From: Lachnoclostridium phytofermentans
GTDB taxonomy: Bacteria; Bacillota; Clostridia; Lachnospirales; Lachnospiraceae
Reading direction: 5' to 3'
Length of the DNA stretch: 64,000 bases
NCBI RefSeq assembly: GCF_000733755.1
Contig: NZ_JPOF01000003.1
Coordinates: 1-64,000 of the forward strand
Part shown: piece after piece, positions 45,508 to 52,789 of the stretch
How positions within the stretch are numbered: the stretch's first letter is position 1
How the letters are laid out: each line of letters starts with the position of its first letter
Notes under the pieces: generated by a model
Told to the model about the DNA's origin: nothing
What the model saw: only the letters and a program-made list of their open reading frames with translations
Databases searched by the model: none
Made by a program: the position numbers and the translations under genes

Positions 45508-45997
45508 AACATCCACCCAGGATCTCTAAAATCCTTTTTCCTGTATCCTTTTTATCACAAAAAAGAAATTCACATCCATACTTGTCCTGTAATGTATTTA
45601 GTATCTTATATAAAACATCGCCCTTCATTGCCTTAACATCTATATCAGTCCATTTACCATCAATGCGAACTCTCTTTTTAGCTCTTGGATTTACCCAAAA
45701 CACTAAATCCTGAAGGCTGTTAATTCCATTACCATGCTCACATAATATGACTAACTTTATTCCATTCTCCTGGGCTCTAATCAGCTCATTTCTGAATCTT
45801 GTATGATCCTGGGTTACGTTGTTACATATCTCGCTTATATTTTGTTTCCTGTCGATTATGAGCCGGGGATTATCCAAACTCATATAATCCCCAGTCCACA
45901 ATTTTGAGATGTAATACTTGACTCCTTCTGAATCAAATGTTGCTAATATCTTTTTGATAGCTCTCGCCTTTTCCCTTGAATCTACCTGTATAGTCAA
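45497..45997 (-). CDS. ERCC4/XPF-domain nuclease
   Basis: A 166-residue protein from TTG 45997. The nuclease motifs are VDSREKARA, TGDYMSLDN and IIDRKQNISE, matching the VDxRE, GDY and xERK (here IDRK) residues of ERCC4 nucleases. A structure-specific or resolvase role in phage recombination is likely. Located with SSB, Erf and the CHC2 protein. Confidence 0.85.
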   Translation of the reverse strand: MTIQVDSREKARAIKKILATFDSEGVKYYISKLWTGDYMSLDNPRLIIDRKQNISEICNNVTQDHTRFRNELIRAQENGIKLVILCEHGNGINSLQDLVFWVNPRAKKRVRIDGKWTDIDVKAMKGDVLYKILNTLQDKYGCEFLFCDKKDTGKRILEILGGCYDT

Positions 45998-46016
45998 GTA
46001 ATCACGCTCCTAACAA

Positions 46017-46439
46017 CTAATTAAATGGTAGTTCTTCATCAAGACCTTCTGGAATATTCATAAATCCATCACCAACAGCTTCACTTGGGGTAGGTCTTGC
46101 TGATTGCTGATAATCACCGGAACCCTTGCTCTCAGCAAACTCCATTTCATCAACAACAATTTTAGTAGAATATACTTTCTGGCCTTCTTTGTTCGTATAG
46201 TTCTCATTCTGTACAGATCCCCATATTGCAAATTTTGTTCCCTTAACTGCATATTTTTCTACAAACTCAGCTGTCTTTTTAAAAGCGATGCATCTAAAAA
46301 AATCAACATTAGGTTCACCATCTCTTTGAAATCTTCTATTTACTGCAATATCAAAATTTGCTACAACATTACCCGTTTCTTGTCCATATCTAATCTCAGG
46401 ATCTCTTATTAATCTCCCAATCATAATAACTTTATTCAT
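46017..46439 (-). CDS. ssb: single-stranded DNA-binding protein
   Basis: A 140-residue SSB with MNKVIMIGRLIRDPEIRYGQ, NFDIAVNRRFQRDGEPNVDF and KTAEFVEKYAVKGTKFAIWG. The acidic tip EGLDEELPFN is the usual protein-interaction tail. It overlaps the Erf stop codon (TAATG). Confidence 0.95.
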   Translation of the reverse strand: MNKVIMIGRLIRDPEIRYGQETGNVVANFDIAVNRRFQRDGEPNVDFFRCIAFKKTAEFVEKYAVKGTKFAIWGSVQNENYTNKEGQKVYSTKIVVDEMEFAESKGSGDYQQSARPTPSEAVGDGFMNIPEGLDEELPFN

Positions 46440-47152
46440 TAGGCACCTGCTTTCTTATCTCTTAAAGGTTTCAATCTATTGATTGCATCCTCAATATTTT
46501 CCTCTGTAAGCTTATCTATTGAATCCACTTTATAAAACATCAGCATACTCTTAGGATTTGTACCAGTACGTGCAAGTTCTGCATTTAACTCAGCCATTTT
46601 GATGGCATCTACTTCTGTAGCTTTCACTTCACTTGATTTCTTATCAGCAGGTGATTCTTTTGGTTTATCAGCTTTTTCTTTACTACTCTTTGCAGCCTGC
46701 TTAGGGACATCCTTTCCATTTGGATTTACTTCATGAGTCTCGCCATCCGGATCCTTCATTTCCTCTGTTGGGATGCAGAATACTTGAAAGCAAGCATATT
46801 TAAAAGCCACAGACATTGCTTTGTTGGTCGCTTTGTCACCGGGGTCCATTGCTTCCCCTATCACAGTAGCTTGAACACTGGACCCGTCCTCTGCATAGAA
46901 GGTATATCTAATTTTACAGATTGAATAAAGTAATGTTCCACCTTGTCTGGATGCTCGTTCCTCTCTGATCTGTTCCAAAACTTCCGGAACCACAAACACT
47001 CCATTTTTCTCCATAGCAGGTTCTAACGCATTCATTACATCATCAATTCCTCGGTACATAAATCCATTCCCTTGGGTATTGCGTTTGTTCTTTCCAATAG
47101 CTCCTATTTCCCTCATAACGCTATTAATTGCTTTATAGATTAATCCTTCCAT
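46439..47152 (-). CDS. erf: ERF-family recombinase
   Basis: A 237-residue protein with YKAINSVMREIGAIGKNKRN, GFMYRGIDDVMNALEPAMEK and GDKATNKAMSVAFKYACFQV, the ERF single-strand annealing core. A Lys/Ser/Pro-rich linker precedes a helical tail. It should anneal ssDNA together with the adjacent SSB. ATG with ATAGGAGG upstream. Confidence 0.93.
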   Translation of the reverse strand: MEGLIYKAINSVMREIGAIGKNKRNTQGNGFMYRGIDDVMNALEPAMEKNGVFVVPEVLEQIREERASRQGGTLLYSICKIRYTFYAEDGSSVQATVIGEAMDPGDKATNKAMSVAFKYACFQVFCIPTEEMKDPDGETHEVNPNGKDVPKQAAKSSKEKADKPKESPADKKSSEVKATEVDAIKMAELNAELARTGTNPKSMLMFYKVDSIDKLTEENIEDAINRLKPLRDKKAGA

Positions 47153-47162
47153 CTAATACCTC

Positions 47163-48269
47163 CTATAGCTTTGCAAACTGCACACCAATTTCGAAAAGAA
47201 TCTTCTCAACTTGCTTATGCTGTCCTTCAGTTCCTTTAATCATATATCTAACAGTAGTTACAGGACTGACAGGCTTGCACTTAACTTCAAATGCATTTTC
47301 CTCTTGCTTCTCTTTCACAACAGGAAATGGTACTTCATCAGCTATGTGAAAAGGTGCTTCAGAAATATTTGTTTCCTCTTCAATAGAGAAAGGAGACTCT
47401 TCTATCTCGACTACTCTTTGAGATTCCTCGCGACTTTTAATTTCTTCCTGTTGTCTACGAACTTCCTCTTGAGCCTTTGCTCTTTCCTCTGCTCGGATAC
47501 GCTCAATCTCTGCCTGACGTTCTCGCTCTGCAGCAAGTTCTCGTTCTCTTTGTTCCCTAGCAAGACGTTCCTGCTCTTCACGAGCCTTGCGTTCTTCTTC
47601 ACGCTTTCTTCTCTCTTCTTCCTCACGTCTGCGACGCTCTTCAGCTTCGAGAATAGCTTTCTTTTGCGCTTCGTAATCGTTGATAATCTTAAGAGCATCA
47701 GCAAGTCGCTTAGTAGTCTTATATGTAGCCATTGCCTTTTCTTCGACTTCGCTCTTCATAGCCTCAATTGCTTCTAAGTCTGCAATACGATTTTCAACAG
47801 CAGTATCAATATCGTTCTTGATAGACTTAAAAGACGTATTAACGTTGAGCCAAGAATCCTTAAAGACTTCATCAAATTCCAAAGTCTCCGATTGTCCACC
47901 CATCTTCTGCAGATAATAGTCGTAAGCTTTTTGCTTCTTAACAGCCTTTTGCTTTTCATCATACTCTTTAACCTGCTTATTGATTAATTCAATAGGCTCA
48001 TTAATAATCTCGATAAGTTCCTTGGCTTTCTTTTCAAATTCAACATATGGAATCATTAAGCTATTCTTTACTTCTTTACGCTTATCATCGATGGCTTTTG
48101 CCATATTTCGGAGTGTCGTTACATCTTTCTTACGTTCTGCTAGTACTTCCTCCGTTACTTCCATAGATTTATAAATTTCCATCTGTTCAGAGAGCCCCTG
48201 TTTGATTTCATTAAAATTGAAAGAGATCTCTGCAGGTTTCTGCGTTACTATTACTTGTAGTTCATTCAT
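47163..48269 (-). CDS. DUF1351 protein with long coiled coil
   Basis: A 368-residue protein. The N-terminal DUF1351 part reads MNELQVIVTQKPAEISFNFN and continues with KNSLMIPYVEFEKKAKELIE. A very long Glu/Arg coiled coil (RRREEEERRKREEERKAREE) spans about 220-290. The C-terminus TVRYMIKGTEGQHKQVEKIL is helical. DUF1351 proteins accompany SSAP recombinases in phages. Start overlaps the previous stop (TAATG). Confidence 0.85.
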   Translation of the reverse strand: MNELQVIVTQKPAEISFNFNEIKQGLSEQMEIYKSMEVTEEVLAERKKDVTTLRNMAKAIDDKRKEVKNSLMIPYVEFEKKAKELIEIINEPIELINKQVKEYDEKQKAVKKQKAYDYYLQKMGGQSETLEFDEVFKDSWLNVNTSFKSIKNDIDTAVENRIADLEAIEAMKSEVEEKAMATYKTTKRLADALKIINDYEAQKKAILEAEERRRREEEERRKREEERKAREEQERLAREQRERELAAERERQAEIERIRAEERAKAQEEVRRQQEEIKSREESQRVVEIEESPFSIEEETNISEAPFHIADEVPFPVVKEKQEENAFEVKCKPVSPVTTVRYMIKGTEGQHKQVEKILFEIGVQFAKL

Positions 48270-48616
48270 TACCACTCGTCCTCCTCATCGTTGTGTTCCC
48301 TTTTAACGCACTTCTTAGCAGGGTAAGGAGGCTTTTTTTCAACATTATCTTCCACAACCTTAAAATCGAAAGAGATGGCTCTGATTTCCTCAGAAAGGCT
48401 TCCTATCTTTTTATCAATCTGTTGGATTATGAGTGAAACAATCATGTCATTCACGGAATCGCTTTCACACACATCTTTGAGGTTGACTTGTCTTCCATAT
48501 CTATCATTAATTACAATTTTAGTTCCCGTCTTAATACCTTCTAAAAGCTGAATTTCGCGAGCTTTACAATCGGCATCATTAGCAATGCTTGATACCATAT
48601 CCGAATATTTACTCAT
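48269..48616 (-). CDS. hypothetical phage protein
   Basis: A 115-residue protein, MSKYSDMVSSIANDADCKAR, with GIKTGTKIVINDRYGRQVNL and a Lys/acidic C-terminus. The start follows GGGAGAAGGTG and overlaps the HD gene by 8 bp. Function unknown. Confidence 0.65.
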   Translation of the reverse strand: MSKYSDMVSSIANDADCKAREIQLLEGIKTGTKIVINDRYGRQVNLKDVCESDSVNDMIVSLIIQQIDKKIGSLSEEIRAISFDFKVVEDNVEKKPPYPAKKCVKREHNDEEDEW

Positions 48617-49214
48617 TAGATTCACCTTCTCCCTCAACAACTCGACTCGCCCACATATCAGCAAAGTGGATTAATATTTGCAGAGGAGTCTCATTACCAT
48701 TAAGACTGCGACCTAATCCAGCATACAATCCATTGTGATAAAGGATAGCAAATTGCTCCTCTTCAGTAAGTTGAATAAATCTGCTAGCCTCAACTACAGA
48801 TACAACTTCATGGTCAACCTTTAACAAATCGGTACTCTGAGCATAAGGCTTTGCATCTGAACGCTTACCACTCTTTAAGATGTTATCTACATATAAAGGC
48901 TTATCAAACTGACCAATCTTACCAAGATCATGAAGCAATGCAGAAATGATTATAGAATCACCAAACTTACACACATCATCAAATCCCATGATAGATATTG
49001 ATGTATCATTCGCAATGTTATAAACATTCAAGCTATGTTCTGCTAACCCACCTTCCTTGGCCAGATGATTTCCTCCACTACATGGAGCTGAGAAAAATCC
49101 ATTCTTGTCCATATGATTAATCAAGTTACTCATACCTTCTCTACCAGTACTTAAAAGAAGATTAATTATCTTGTCTTTTACTTCTTCCTTACTAAAATCA
49201 TTTTTATATCCCAT
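48609..49214 (-). CDS. HD-domain phosphohydrolase-like protein
   Basis: A 201-residue protein with GGLAEHSLNVYNIANDTSIS, IIISALLHDLGKIGQFDKPL and a downstream HEVVSVVEASRF; H...HD...D ligands for a metal are intact. It may act on nucleotides or oligonucleotides in phage metabolism. Start ATG with TAAGGAGG upstream. Confidence 0.8.
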   Translation of the reverse strand: MGYKNDFSKEEVKDKIINLLLSTGREGMSNLINHMDKNGFFSAPCSGGNHLAKEGGLAEHSLNVYNIANDTSISIMGFDDVCKFGDSIIISALLHDLGKIGQFDKPLYVDNILKSGKRSDAKPYAQSTDLLKVDHEVVSVVEASRFIQLTEEEQFAILYHNGLYAGLGRSLNGNETPLQILIHFADMWASRVVEGEGESNE

Positions 49215-49350
49215 TCGGATATACCTCCTTATCATGTTTTCCGTAGTCATTTGGAACGACTACAAATCCTAATCTACTTTCATCGCACTCACATTTTTCT
49301 CCATGGTCCAAGTTGGCTCCACAATGTGGGCATGTCCAATAATCTTTCAT
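49204..49350 (-). CDS. small zinc-ribbon protein
   Basis: A 48-residue protein reading MKDYWTCPHCGANLDHGEKC then ECDESRLGFVVVPNDYG. CPHC and CECD supply the zinc ligands. It overlaps the HD gene by 11 bp. Below the length of usual ORF cutoffs. Confidence 0.65.
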   Translation of the reverse strand: MKDYWTCPHCGANLDHGEKCECDESRLGFVVVPNDYGKHDKEVYPNGI

Positions 49351-49354
49351 AGGC

Positions 49355-49618
49355 TTACATCTCATCTGTGAACTGCATTATGCAAGTGGTGCATAATGTG
49401 ACACCATTCAAAGTAACTAAGCGATTACCGTTACCAAGCTTCTGACCACAAACCTTACATTTACATTCGTTCTGATACTTTTTAAGTACTATATTGTTAC
49501 CATCAACATAAATCTCCATTGGGTCTCCTTCTTTGATTTCCATAGTCTTTCTCATTTCTTTAGGGAGAACGATTCTTCCTAACTCATCAACTCTTCTAAC
49601 AATCCCTGTATTCTTCAT
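49355..49618 (-). CDS. AbrB/SpoVT-type regulator with zinc ribbon
   Basis: An 87-residue protein. The N-terminal AbrB swapped-hairpin domain is GIVRRVDELGRIVLPKEMRK. The C-terminal CKCKVCGQKL and CTTCIMQF form a zinc ribbon. A transition-state type DNA-binding regulator in the prophage early region. AGAAAGG precedes the ATG. Confidence 0.88.
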   Translation of the reverse strand: MKNTGIVRRVDELGRIVLPKEMRKTMEIKEGDPMEIYVDGNNIVLKKYQNECKCKVCGQKLGNGNRLVTLNGVTLCTTCIMQFTDEM

Positions 49619-49636
49619 TTACAGATCCTTTCTGCC

Positions 49637-49706
49637 ATGGTATAATGGCTATAGAATATTTTGTTTGTACGCTAAGCTTGGACGGCCATCCAGCTTGGCG
49701 TTTTTC
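49637..49706 (+). ncRNA. candidate small RNA opposite the early genes
   Basis: An extended -10 (TGGTATAAT, 49637-49645) is followed about 20 bp later by a CGCTAAGCT/AGCTTGGCG hairpin with a GGA/TCC extension and TTTTTC, ending near 49706. This would give a roughly 55-nt transcript. No -35 is evident. The hairpin may instead serve the minus strand. Confidence 0.35.
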
Positions 49707-49854
49707 ATTTATTAACAGCTCTCGTGTTAATCTTTACATTTCTTCTCATCTTAAAATTGCATCTTGGGCAAGTATAATTATCCTTTGCATACTCTACCTT
49801 TGCAGATACATTCCACGGTATACCACAATGCCTACACCAAAAATATGTAGCCAA
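49705..49854 (-). CDS. small zinc-ribbon protein
   Basis: A 49-residue protein from TTG 49854, with GGGAGG eight bases upstream: ATYFWCRHCGIPWNVSAKVE then YAKDNYTCPRCNFKMRRN. Two CxxC pairs form a zinc ribbon and the tail is basic. It abuts the peptide gene upstream by 5 bp. Confidence 0.65.
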   Translation of the reverse strand: MATYFWCRHCGIPWNVSAKVEYAKDNYTCPRCNFKMRRNVKINTRAVNK

Positions 49855-49858
49855 GCCA

Positions 49859-49975
49859 TTACCTCCCTTCTTTGATAATGTTTATGACTTGTCCATCATT
49901 AATGATGGTAACTAGCCCTTTGAGTTCATAGCATATTAAACATTCCTCAATTGTTGGTATGATACCTTTTTCCAT
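49859..49975 (-). CDS. 38-residue phage peptide
   Basis: Reads MEKGIIPTIEECLICYELKG then LVTIINDGQVINIIKEGR, preceded by GGAGGAGCAGCA. A single CxxC is present. Coupled to the downstream zinc-ribbon gene. Function unknown. Confidence 0.55.
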   Translation of the reverse strand: MEKGIIPTIEECLICYELKGLVTIINDGQVINIIKEGR

Positions 49976-49986
49976 TGCTGCTCCTC

Positions 49987-50181
49987 CTATTCTTCATCTG
50001 CGCTATACTGGATTTCATCGTAAGCATAGCGAATCATTTTATCTGCAACATTTCTAATGCTACGCCCTGTCTCGTCAGCAACCTCTTGGAGCTTGTCATA
50101 GACTTCTTCACTCACTTTAATAACCATCAGTCCTTTATTAGCCTTCTGAACTCTTTGTTTTCTTTGCATAATTAATGGCAT
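49987..50181 (-). CDS. ribbon-helix-helix-like protein
   Basis: A 64-residue protein, MPLIMQRKQRVQKANKGLMV then IKVSEEVYDKLQEVADETGR and SIRNVADKMIRYAY. The strand-helix-helix pattern resembles CopG/Arc repressors. The start follows GGTGGTGAG. Confidence 0.75.
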   Translation of the reverse strand: MPLIMQRKQRVQKANKGLMVIKVSEEVYDKLQEVADETGRSIRNVADKMIRYAYDEIQYSADEE

Positions 50182-50208
50182 GTTCTCACCACCTTCCATT
50201 GTTGTAAT

Positions 50209-50230
50209 AATTTGTCGTTTCTCCTATAAT
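50209..50230 (+). promoter_or_regulatory. promoter of the plus-strand 65-residue gene
   Basis: TATAAT (50225-50230) with a weak TTGTAA-like -35 about 17 bp upstream. A GGCG/CGCC-containing hairpin lies between it and the start codon. Confidence 0.4.
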
Positions 50231-50281
50231 GTAAGTACCAGGCGTTACAGCGCCGAGTACGTATGAAAGGAGAAAATACTT

Positions 50282-50479
50282 ATGAGTAATGACATTAGTT
50301 TTTCAACATTTCCAAGCTCTAAAACGCAGGCATTAACTATGCTCTATCTGCAAAAAGCTGACATATCTGATTTGACTCCCTCACAACTGGCCAAAAAATA
50401 TGATGAAGTTTATGAAGAAATATCCTCTCATTACAAACAAGTTGGCAATGCTAAAAGAGAAGCCTTTTACGGCAGATAA
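50282..50479 (+). CDS. hypothetical protein, plus-strand gene in early region
   Basis: A 65-residue helical protein, MSNDISFSTFPSSKTQALTM then LYLQKADISDLTPSQLAKKY. GAAAGGAG precedes the ATG. It lies divergent from the RHH gene and overlaps the end of a minus-strand gene by 13 bp. Possibly active in the lysogen. Confidence 0.6.
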   Translation: MSNDISFSTFPSSKTQALTMLYLQKADISDLTPSQLAKKYDEVYEEISSHYKQVGNAKREAFYGR

Positions 50480-50628
50480 TCTATTAGAGTAATAATTTCA
50501 GTTATTGCATGTGTGATGGCTGGTAATTCTTCATCAGTACATCCAATTGATCTCTCCGCTAATAGTTCCAGCTGTTGGCGGAGAATTTCATTAACGCTCA
50601 TCTCGCTTAAATTCTTGTTTTTCTCCAT
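50467..50628 (-). CDS. small helical phage protein
   Basis: A 53-residue protein, MEKNKNLSEMSVNEILRQQL then ELLAERSIGCTDEELPAITH, with GGAGGTGGAAGAGG upstream. No family recognised. Confidence 0.6.
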   Translation of the reverse strand: MEKNKNLSEMSVNEILRQQLELLAERSIGCTDEELPAITHAITEIITLIDYLP

Positions 50629-50667
50629 CCTCTTCCACCTCCTCTCAGCTTGTCCTTCCTTGACTGC

Positions 50668-50838
50668 CTAAGCAGTTTTATCATCGTTTCCTTCTTGCTT
50701 TTTATCACTTGCAAAAACTAACTCTGTAATCTCATATCCTTCTTGCTCGCAATACAACTCTATGAGAAGTCTTATTGCCTTCTTAGCATCAGGTTTTCCT
50801 ATAAATGTAAAGGTCGGTTCTTTCTTTGCTTTACTCAT
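50668..50838 (-). CDS. small phage protein
   Basis: A 56-residue protein, MSKAKKEPTFTFIGKPDAKK then AIRLLIELYCEQEGYEITEL, with ATGGAGGTG upstream. The pattern is common in clostridial phages near the switch region. Function unknown. Confidence 0.65.
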   Translation of the reverse strand: MSKAKKEPTFTFIGKPDAKKAIRLLIELYCEQEGYEITELVFASDKKQEGNDDKTA

Positions 50839-50880
50839 GTTGCACCTCCATATATGTTTTACGTTATTATATTTCAAATT

Positions 50881-51117
50881 TCACATAATTAACGACTTTT
50901 CCTCATCACTAAGCTTAATTGCATTACATAGCTTTCTGAGTTCACCTAGTGTGAATGTCTCAGGACGTTTCTTTTTATTTTGAAATGTCCTCTTTGTACA
51001 TCTAAGCTTCATAGCAATCTGTTCATCACTTAGATTGAACAACTCCATGTTTTTTGCTATGTACGCTCTTGTAAGTCTGTCTTTATTCACCGATTCATCA
51101 GCTTTCAGCTTTGGCAC
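50881..51117 (-). CDS. HTH regulator at the CII-like position
   Basis: A 78-residue protein from GTG 51117, MPKLKADESVNKDRLTRAYI then AKNMELFNLSDEQIAMKLRC and TKRTFQNKKKRPETFTLGEL. The central part is an XRE-like HTH. Located just beyond the Cro-like gene, where lambdoid phages place cII. GGGGTGAGGG precedes the start. Confidence 0.7.
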   Translation of the reverse strand: MPKLKADESVNKDRLTRAYIAKNMELFNLSDEQIAMKLRCTKRTFQNKKKRPETFTLGELRKLCNAIKLSDEEKSLIM

Positions 51118-51165
51118 GTCTCCCTCACCCCTTTACATTGGCTTTCCAATTATAACTGCTGCCTA

Positions 51166-51194
51166 TTGACATATGTTTTCTACCTTGTTACAAT
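51166..51194 (+). promoter_or_regulatory. PRE-like antisense promoter toward the repressor gene
   Basis: TTGACA (51166-51171), a 17-bp spacer and TACAAT (51189-51194) on the plus strand. It points through the Cro-like gene in antisense and into the CI-like gene. ACATATGT overlaps the -35. Confidence 0.7.
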
Positions 51195-51199
51195 AAACA

Positions 51200-51211
51200 G
51201 AACATATGTTC
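51200..51211. promoter_or_regulatory. SOS-box-like palindrome (LexA site candidate)
   Basis: GAACATATGTTC is a perfect 12-bp palindrome matching the GAAC-N4-GTTC core of the Bacillus-type LexA box. It lies at the expected start site of the antisense promoter. Confidence 0.6.
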
Positions 51212-51427
51212 CTATGCTGCGAATTCTACCCTGGAAAACAAATAGTCATAATCATATTCAGGAAAGAATACTTTTCTAATCTTTGCCGCTTCATCAAAAT
51301 AGAACCCACAAGCAACAATTCCGTTGAGTTTATCACTTATTGTTGCTTGTCTACATTCTAATAGATTGGAAATTTGTATTGCTGTAATACCCTTGGCTTT
51401 CATTACTGTTAAAAGATTTTTATACAT
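51212..51427 (-). CDS. Cro-like HTH regulator
   Basis: A 71-residue protein with an XRE fold: TVMKAKGITAIQISNLLECR followed by QATISDKLNGIVACGFYF. Divergent from the CI-like gene across a 180-bp operator region, so it takes the Cro place. GGAGGAAC precedes the ATG. Confidence 0.8.
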   Translation of the reverse strand: MYKNLLTVMKAKGITAIQISNLLECRQATISDKLNGIVACGFYFDEAAKIRKVFFPEYDYDYLFSRVEFAA

Positions 51428-51474
51428 GCATTGTTCCTCCTTTCAAAATACTTAAATCCGTATCGGATGATTCG

Positions 51475-51503
51475 ATTATATACCGTGTACCGAATATAGT
51501 CAA
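51475..51503 (-). promoter_or_regulatory. lytic (Cro-side) promoter with repeated operators
   Basis: TTGACT (51498-51503), 17 bp, TATAAT (51475-51480) on the minus strand. The spacer contains direct TACCG repeats (51481 and 51489), which recur at 51513, and related ATCCGTAT elements lie at 51456-51463 and 51538-51545. These look like repressor half-sites. Confidence 0.75.
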
Positions 51504-51553
51504 CGATAAAAATACCGAATAACGAATTATTACGTTTATCCGTATTTTCAGTA

Positions 51554-51582
51554 TTTACAAAATATGTTTTTCAGTATATAAT
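51554..51582 (+). promoter_or_regulatory. repressor maintenance promoter
   Basis: TTTACA (51554-51559), 17 bp, TATAAT (51577-51582) on the plus strand, about 29 bp before the CI-like start codon. Confidence 0.75.
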
Positions 51583-51610
51583 GTGAAATATATTGGAAAC
51601 GAGGTGCGCT

Positions 51611-51940
51611 ATGGAAAAAGCTAAGATTCTTGAAAGATTAATTAAAGAGCAAGGATATAACCTAAAATCCTTTGCTGAAAAATGTGGTATACCATATACC
51701 ACTTTGTACGGTATTATTAAAAACGGCGTGGGTAGAGCTACTATGGATAACATTATGACAATATGCAGATACCTTGGGATTAAGGTTGAGGATCTAGAAA
51801 GAATGGCTGAAGGTAAAGCAGAAGAAACCCAGCCATCATACAGCGACTTAATCACTGTTTACACAAGAAGTAAAAAGAACCTATCGCAAGAAGAAAAGAT
51901 GAGATTAGCTAGAATAATACTAGAGGATGATGAAGATTGA
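51611..51940 (+). CDS. CI-like XRE repressor
   Basis: A 109-residue protein, MEKAKILERLIKEQGYNLKS then FAEKCGIPYTTLYGIIKNGV and RATMDNIMTICRYLGI, an XRE HTH. The C-terminus SEEKMRLARII-like helix (QEEKMRLARIILEDDED) may dimerise. No autocleavage domain is present, so the linked ImmA peptidase is the likely inactivator. The start follows GAGGTGCG. Confidence 0.9.
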   Translation: MEKAKILERLIKEQGYNLKSFAEKCGIPYTTLYGIIKNGVGRATMDNIMTICRYLGIKVEDLERMAEGKAEETQPSYSDLITVYTRSKKNLSQEEKMRLARIILEDDED

Positions 51941-52626
51941 CAAACAACGAGATAATAGCAGGCACCTTATCCGTGTTTAAAGAATGTAGCATTAATAATT
52001 TTCCAATAGACTGCTGGGACATTATTAATCAGTACGGATATAAGGTTAAAAGATACTCTGAGCTTAAGCCTAAAAAACAAGAAGCTTGCATGGGTTTAAG
52101 TGATGACGCAAACATCATAGGTGACACAGTATATTATAATGAATCTAAAAGTACAAATAGGATAAGATTCTCATTAATGCATGAATTGGGTCATGTTATA
52201 TTAAAATCTGACAATGAATCTGAATGTGATAAGTTTGCCAGTCATATTATCGCACCACGTATCGCTATACATTATTCAAAATGCAAGAACGCAATTGATG
52301 TTACAAAAATATTCATATTATCTGACCAGGCATCAAGAATAGCCTTTGATGATTATAGACGGTGGCGTCGCATTATATCAATCTACGGTATGTCCGCTAT
52401 AGACAAGCAAATGTATGAACATTTTTATAACGAAGATGCTCAAAAATTTGTCTGGACCTTTGACCGATGTGATTTCTGTTACACAAATGATACATATAAC
52501 GGCGATGTGCTATGTGATTCCTGTAAACTCTACGAAATAAGAAAGAACATTCATACTAGAAGAACTGATTACCAAGAACATGATCTTGATATTGCTAGAA
52601 GCAGATGGCTTTATGGTAATCTGTAA
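51937..52626 (+). CDS. immA: ImmA/IrrE-type metallopeptidase
   Basis: A 229-residue protein from TTG 51937, overlapping the repressor stop (TTGA). The zinc motif is FSLMHELGHVILKSDNESEC (HELGH). A C-terminal zinc ribbon has CDFCYTN and CDSCKLYE. In related systems such peptidases cleave or remove the CI-like repressor after DNA damage, inducing the prophage. Confidence 0.9.
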   Translation: MTNNEIIAGTLSVFKECSINNFPIDCWDIINQYGYKVKRYSELKPKKQEACMGLSDDANIIGDTVYYNESKSTNRIRFSLMHELGHVILKSDNESECDKFASHIIAPRIAIHYSKCKNAIDVTKIFILSDQASRIAFDDYRRWRRIISIYGMSAIDKQMYEHFYNEDAQKFVWTFDRCDFCYTNDTYNGDVLCDSCKLYEIRKNIHTRRTDYQEHDLDIARSRWLYGNL

Positions 52627-52634
52627 AACAAAAA

Positions 52635-52665
52635 AACAGCCCCAGTGCTTCAACACCGGGACTGC
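52635..52665 (+). terminator. weak hairpin after immA
   Basis: CAGCCCCAGTG and CACCGGGACTG pair imperfectly (two mismatches) with loop CTTCAA. No strong T run follows. Confidence 0.35.
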
Positions 52666-52789
52666 TCACATAGATACTATTCGGTTAGACCGATATAATA
52701 TCGCTCTCAACAAGTCATATTATATCATTTTGAACTCTACACCGCAATAGGTGTATTTTTTATACCACAAAATAGAAAGGAATGATATT

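Noticed and set aside
47211-47777. 188-codon plus-strand frame opposite the DUF1351 gene
   Set aside because: A Phe/Leu/Ser-rich artefact of the Glu/Arg coiled-coil codons on the real strand.
49645-49875. 76-codon plus-strand frame across the early small genes
   Set aside because: It lacks a ribosome site and is antisense to two small genes with good starts; the small-RNA reading fits the hairpin better.
51571-51855. 94-codon minus-strand frame opposite the CI-like gene
   Set aside because: Antisense to a clear XRE repressor, with no ribosome site.
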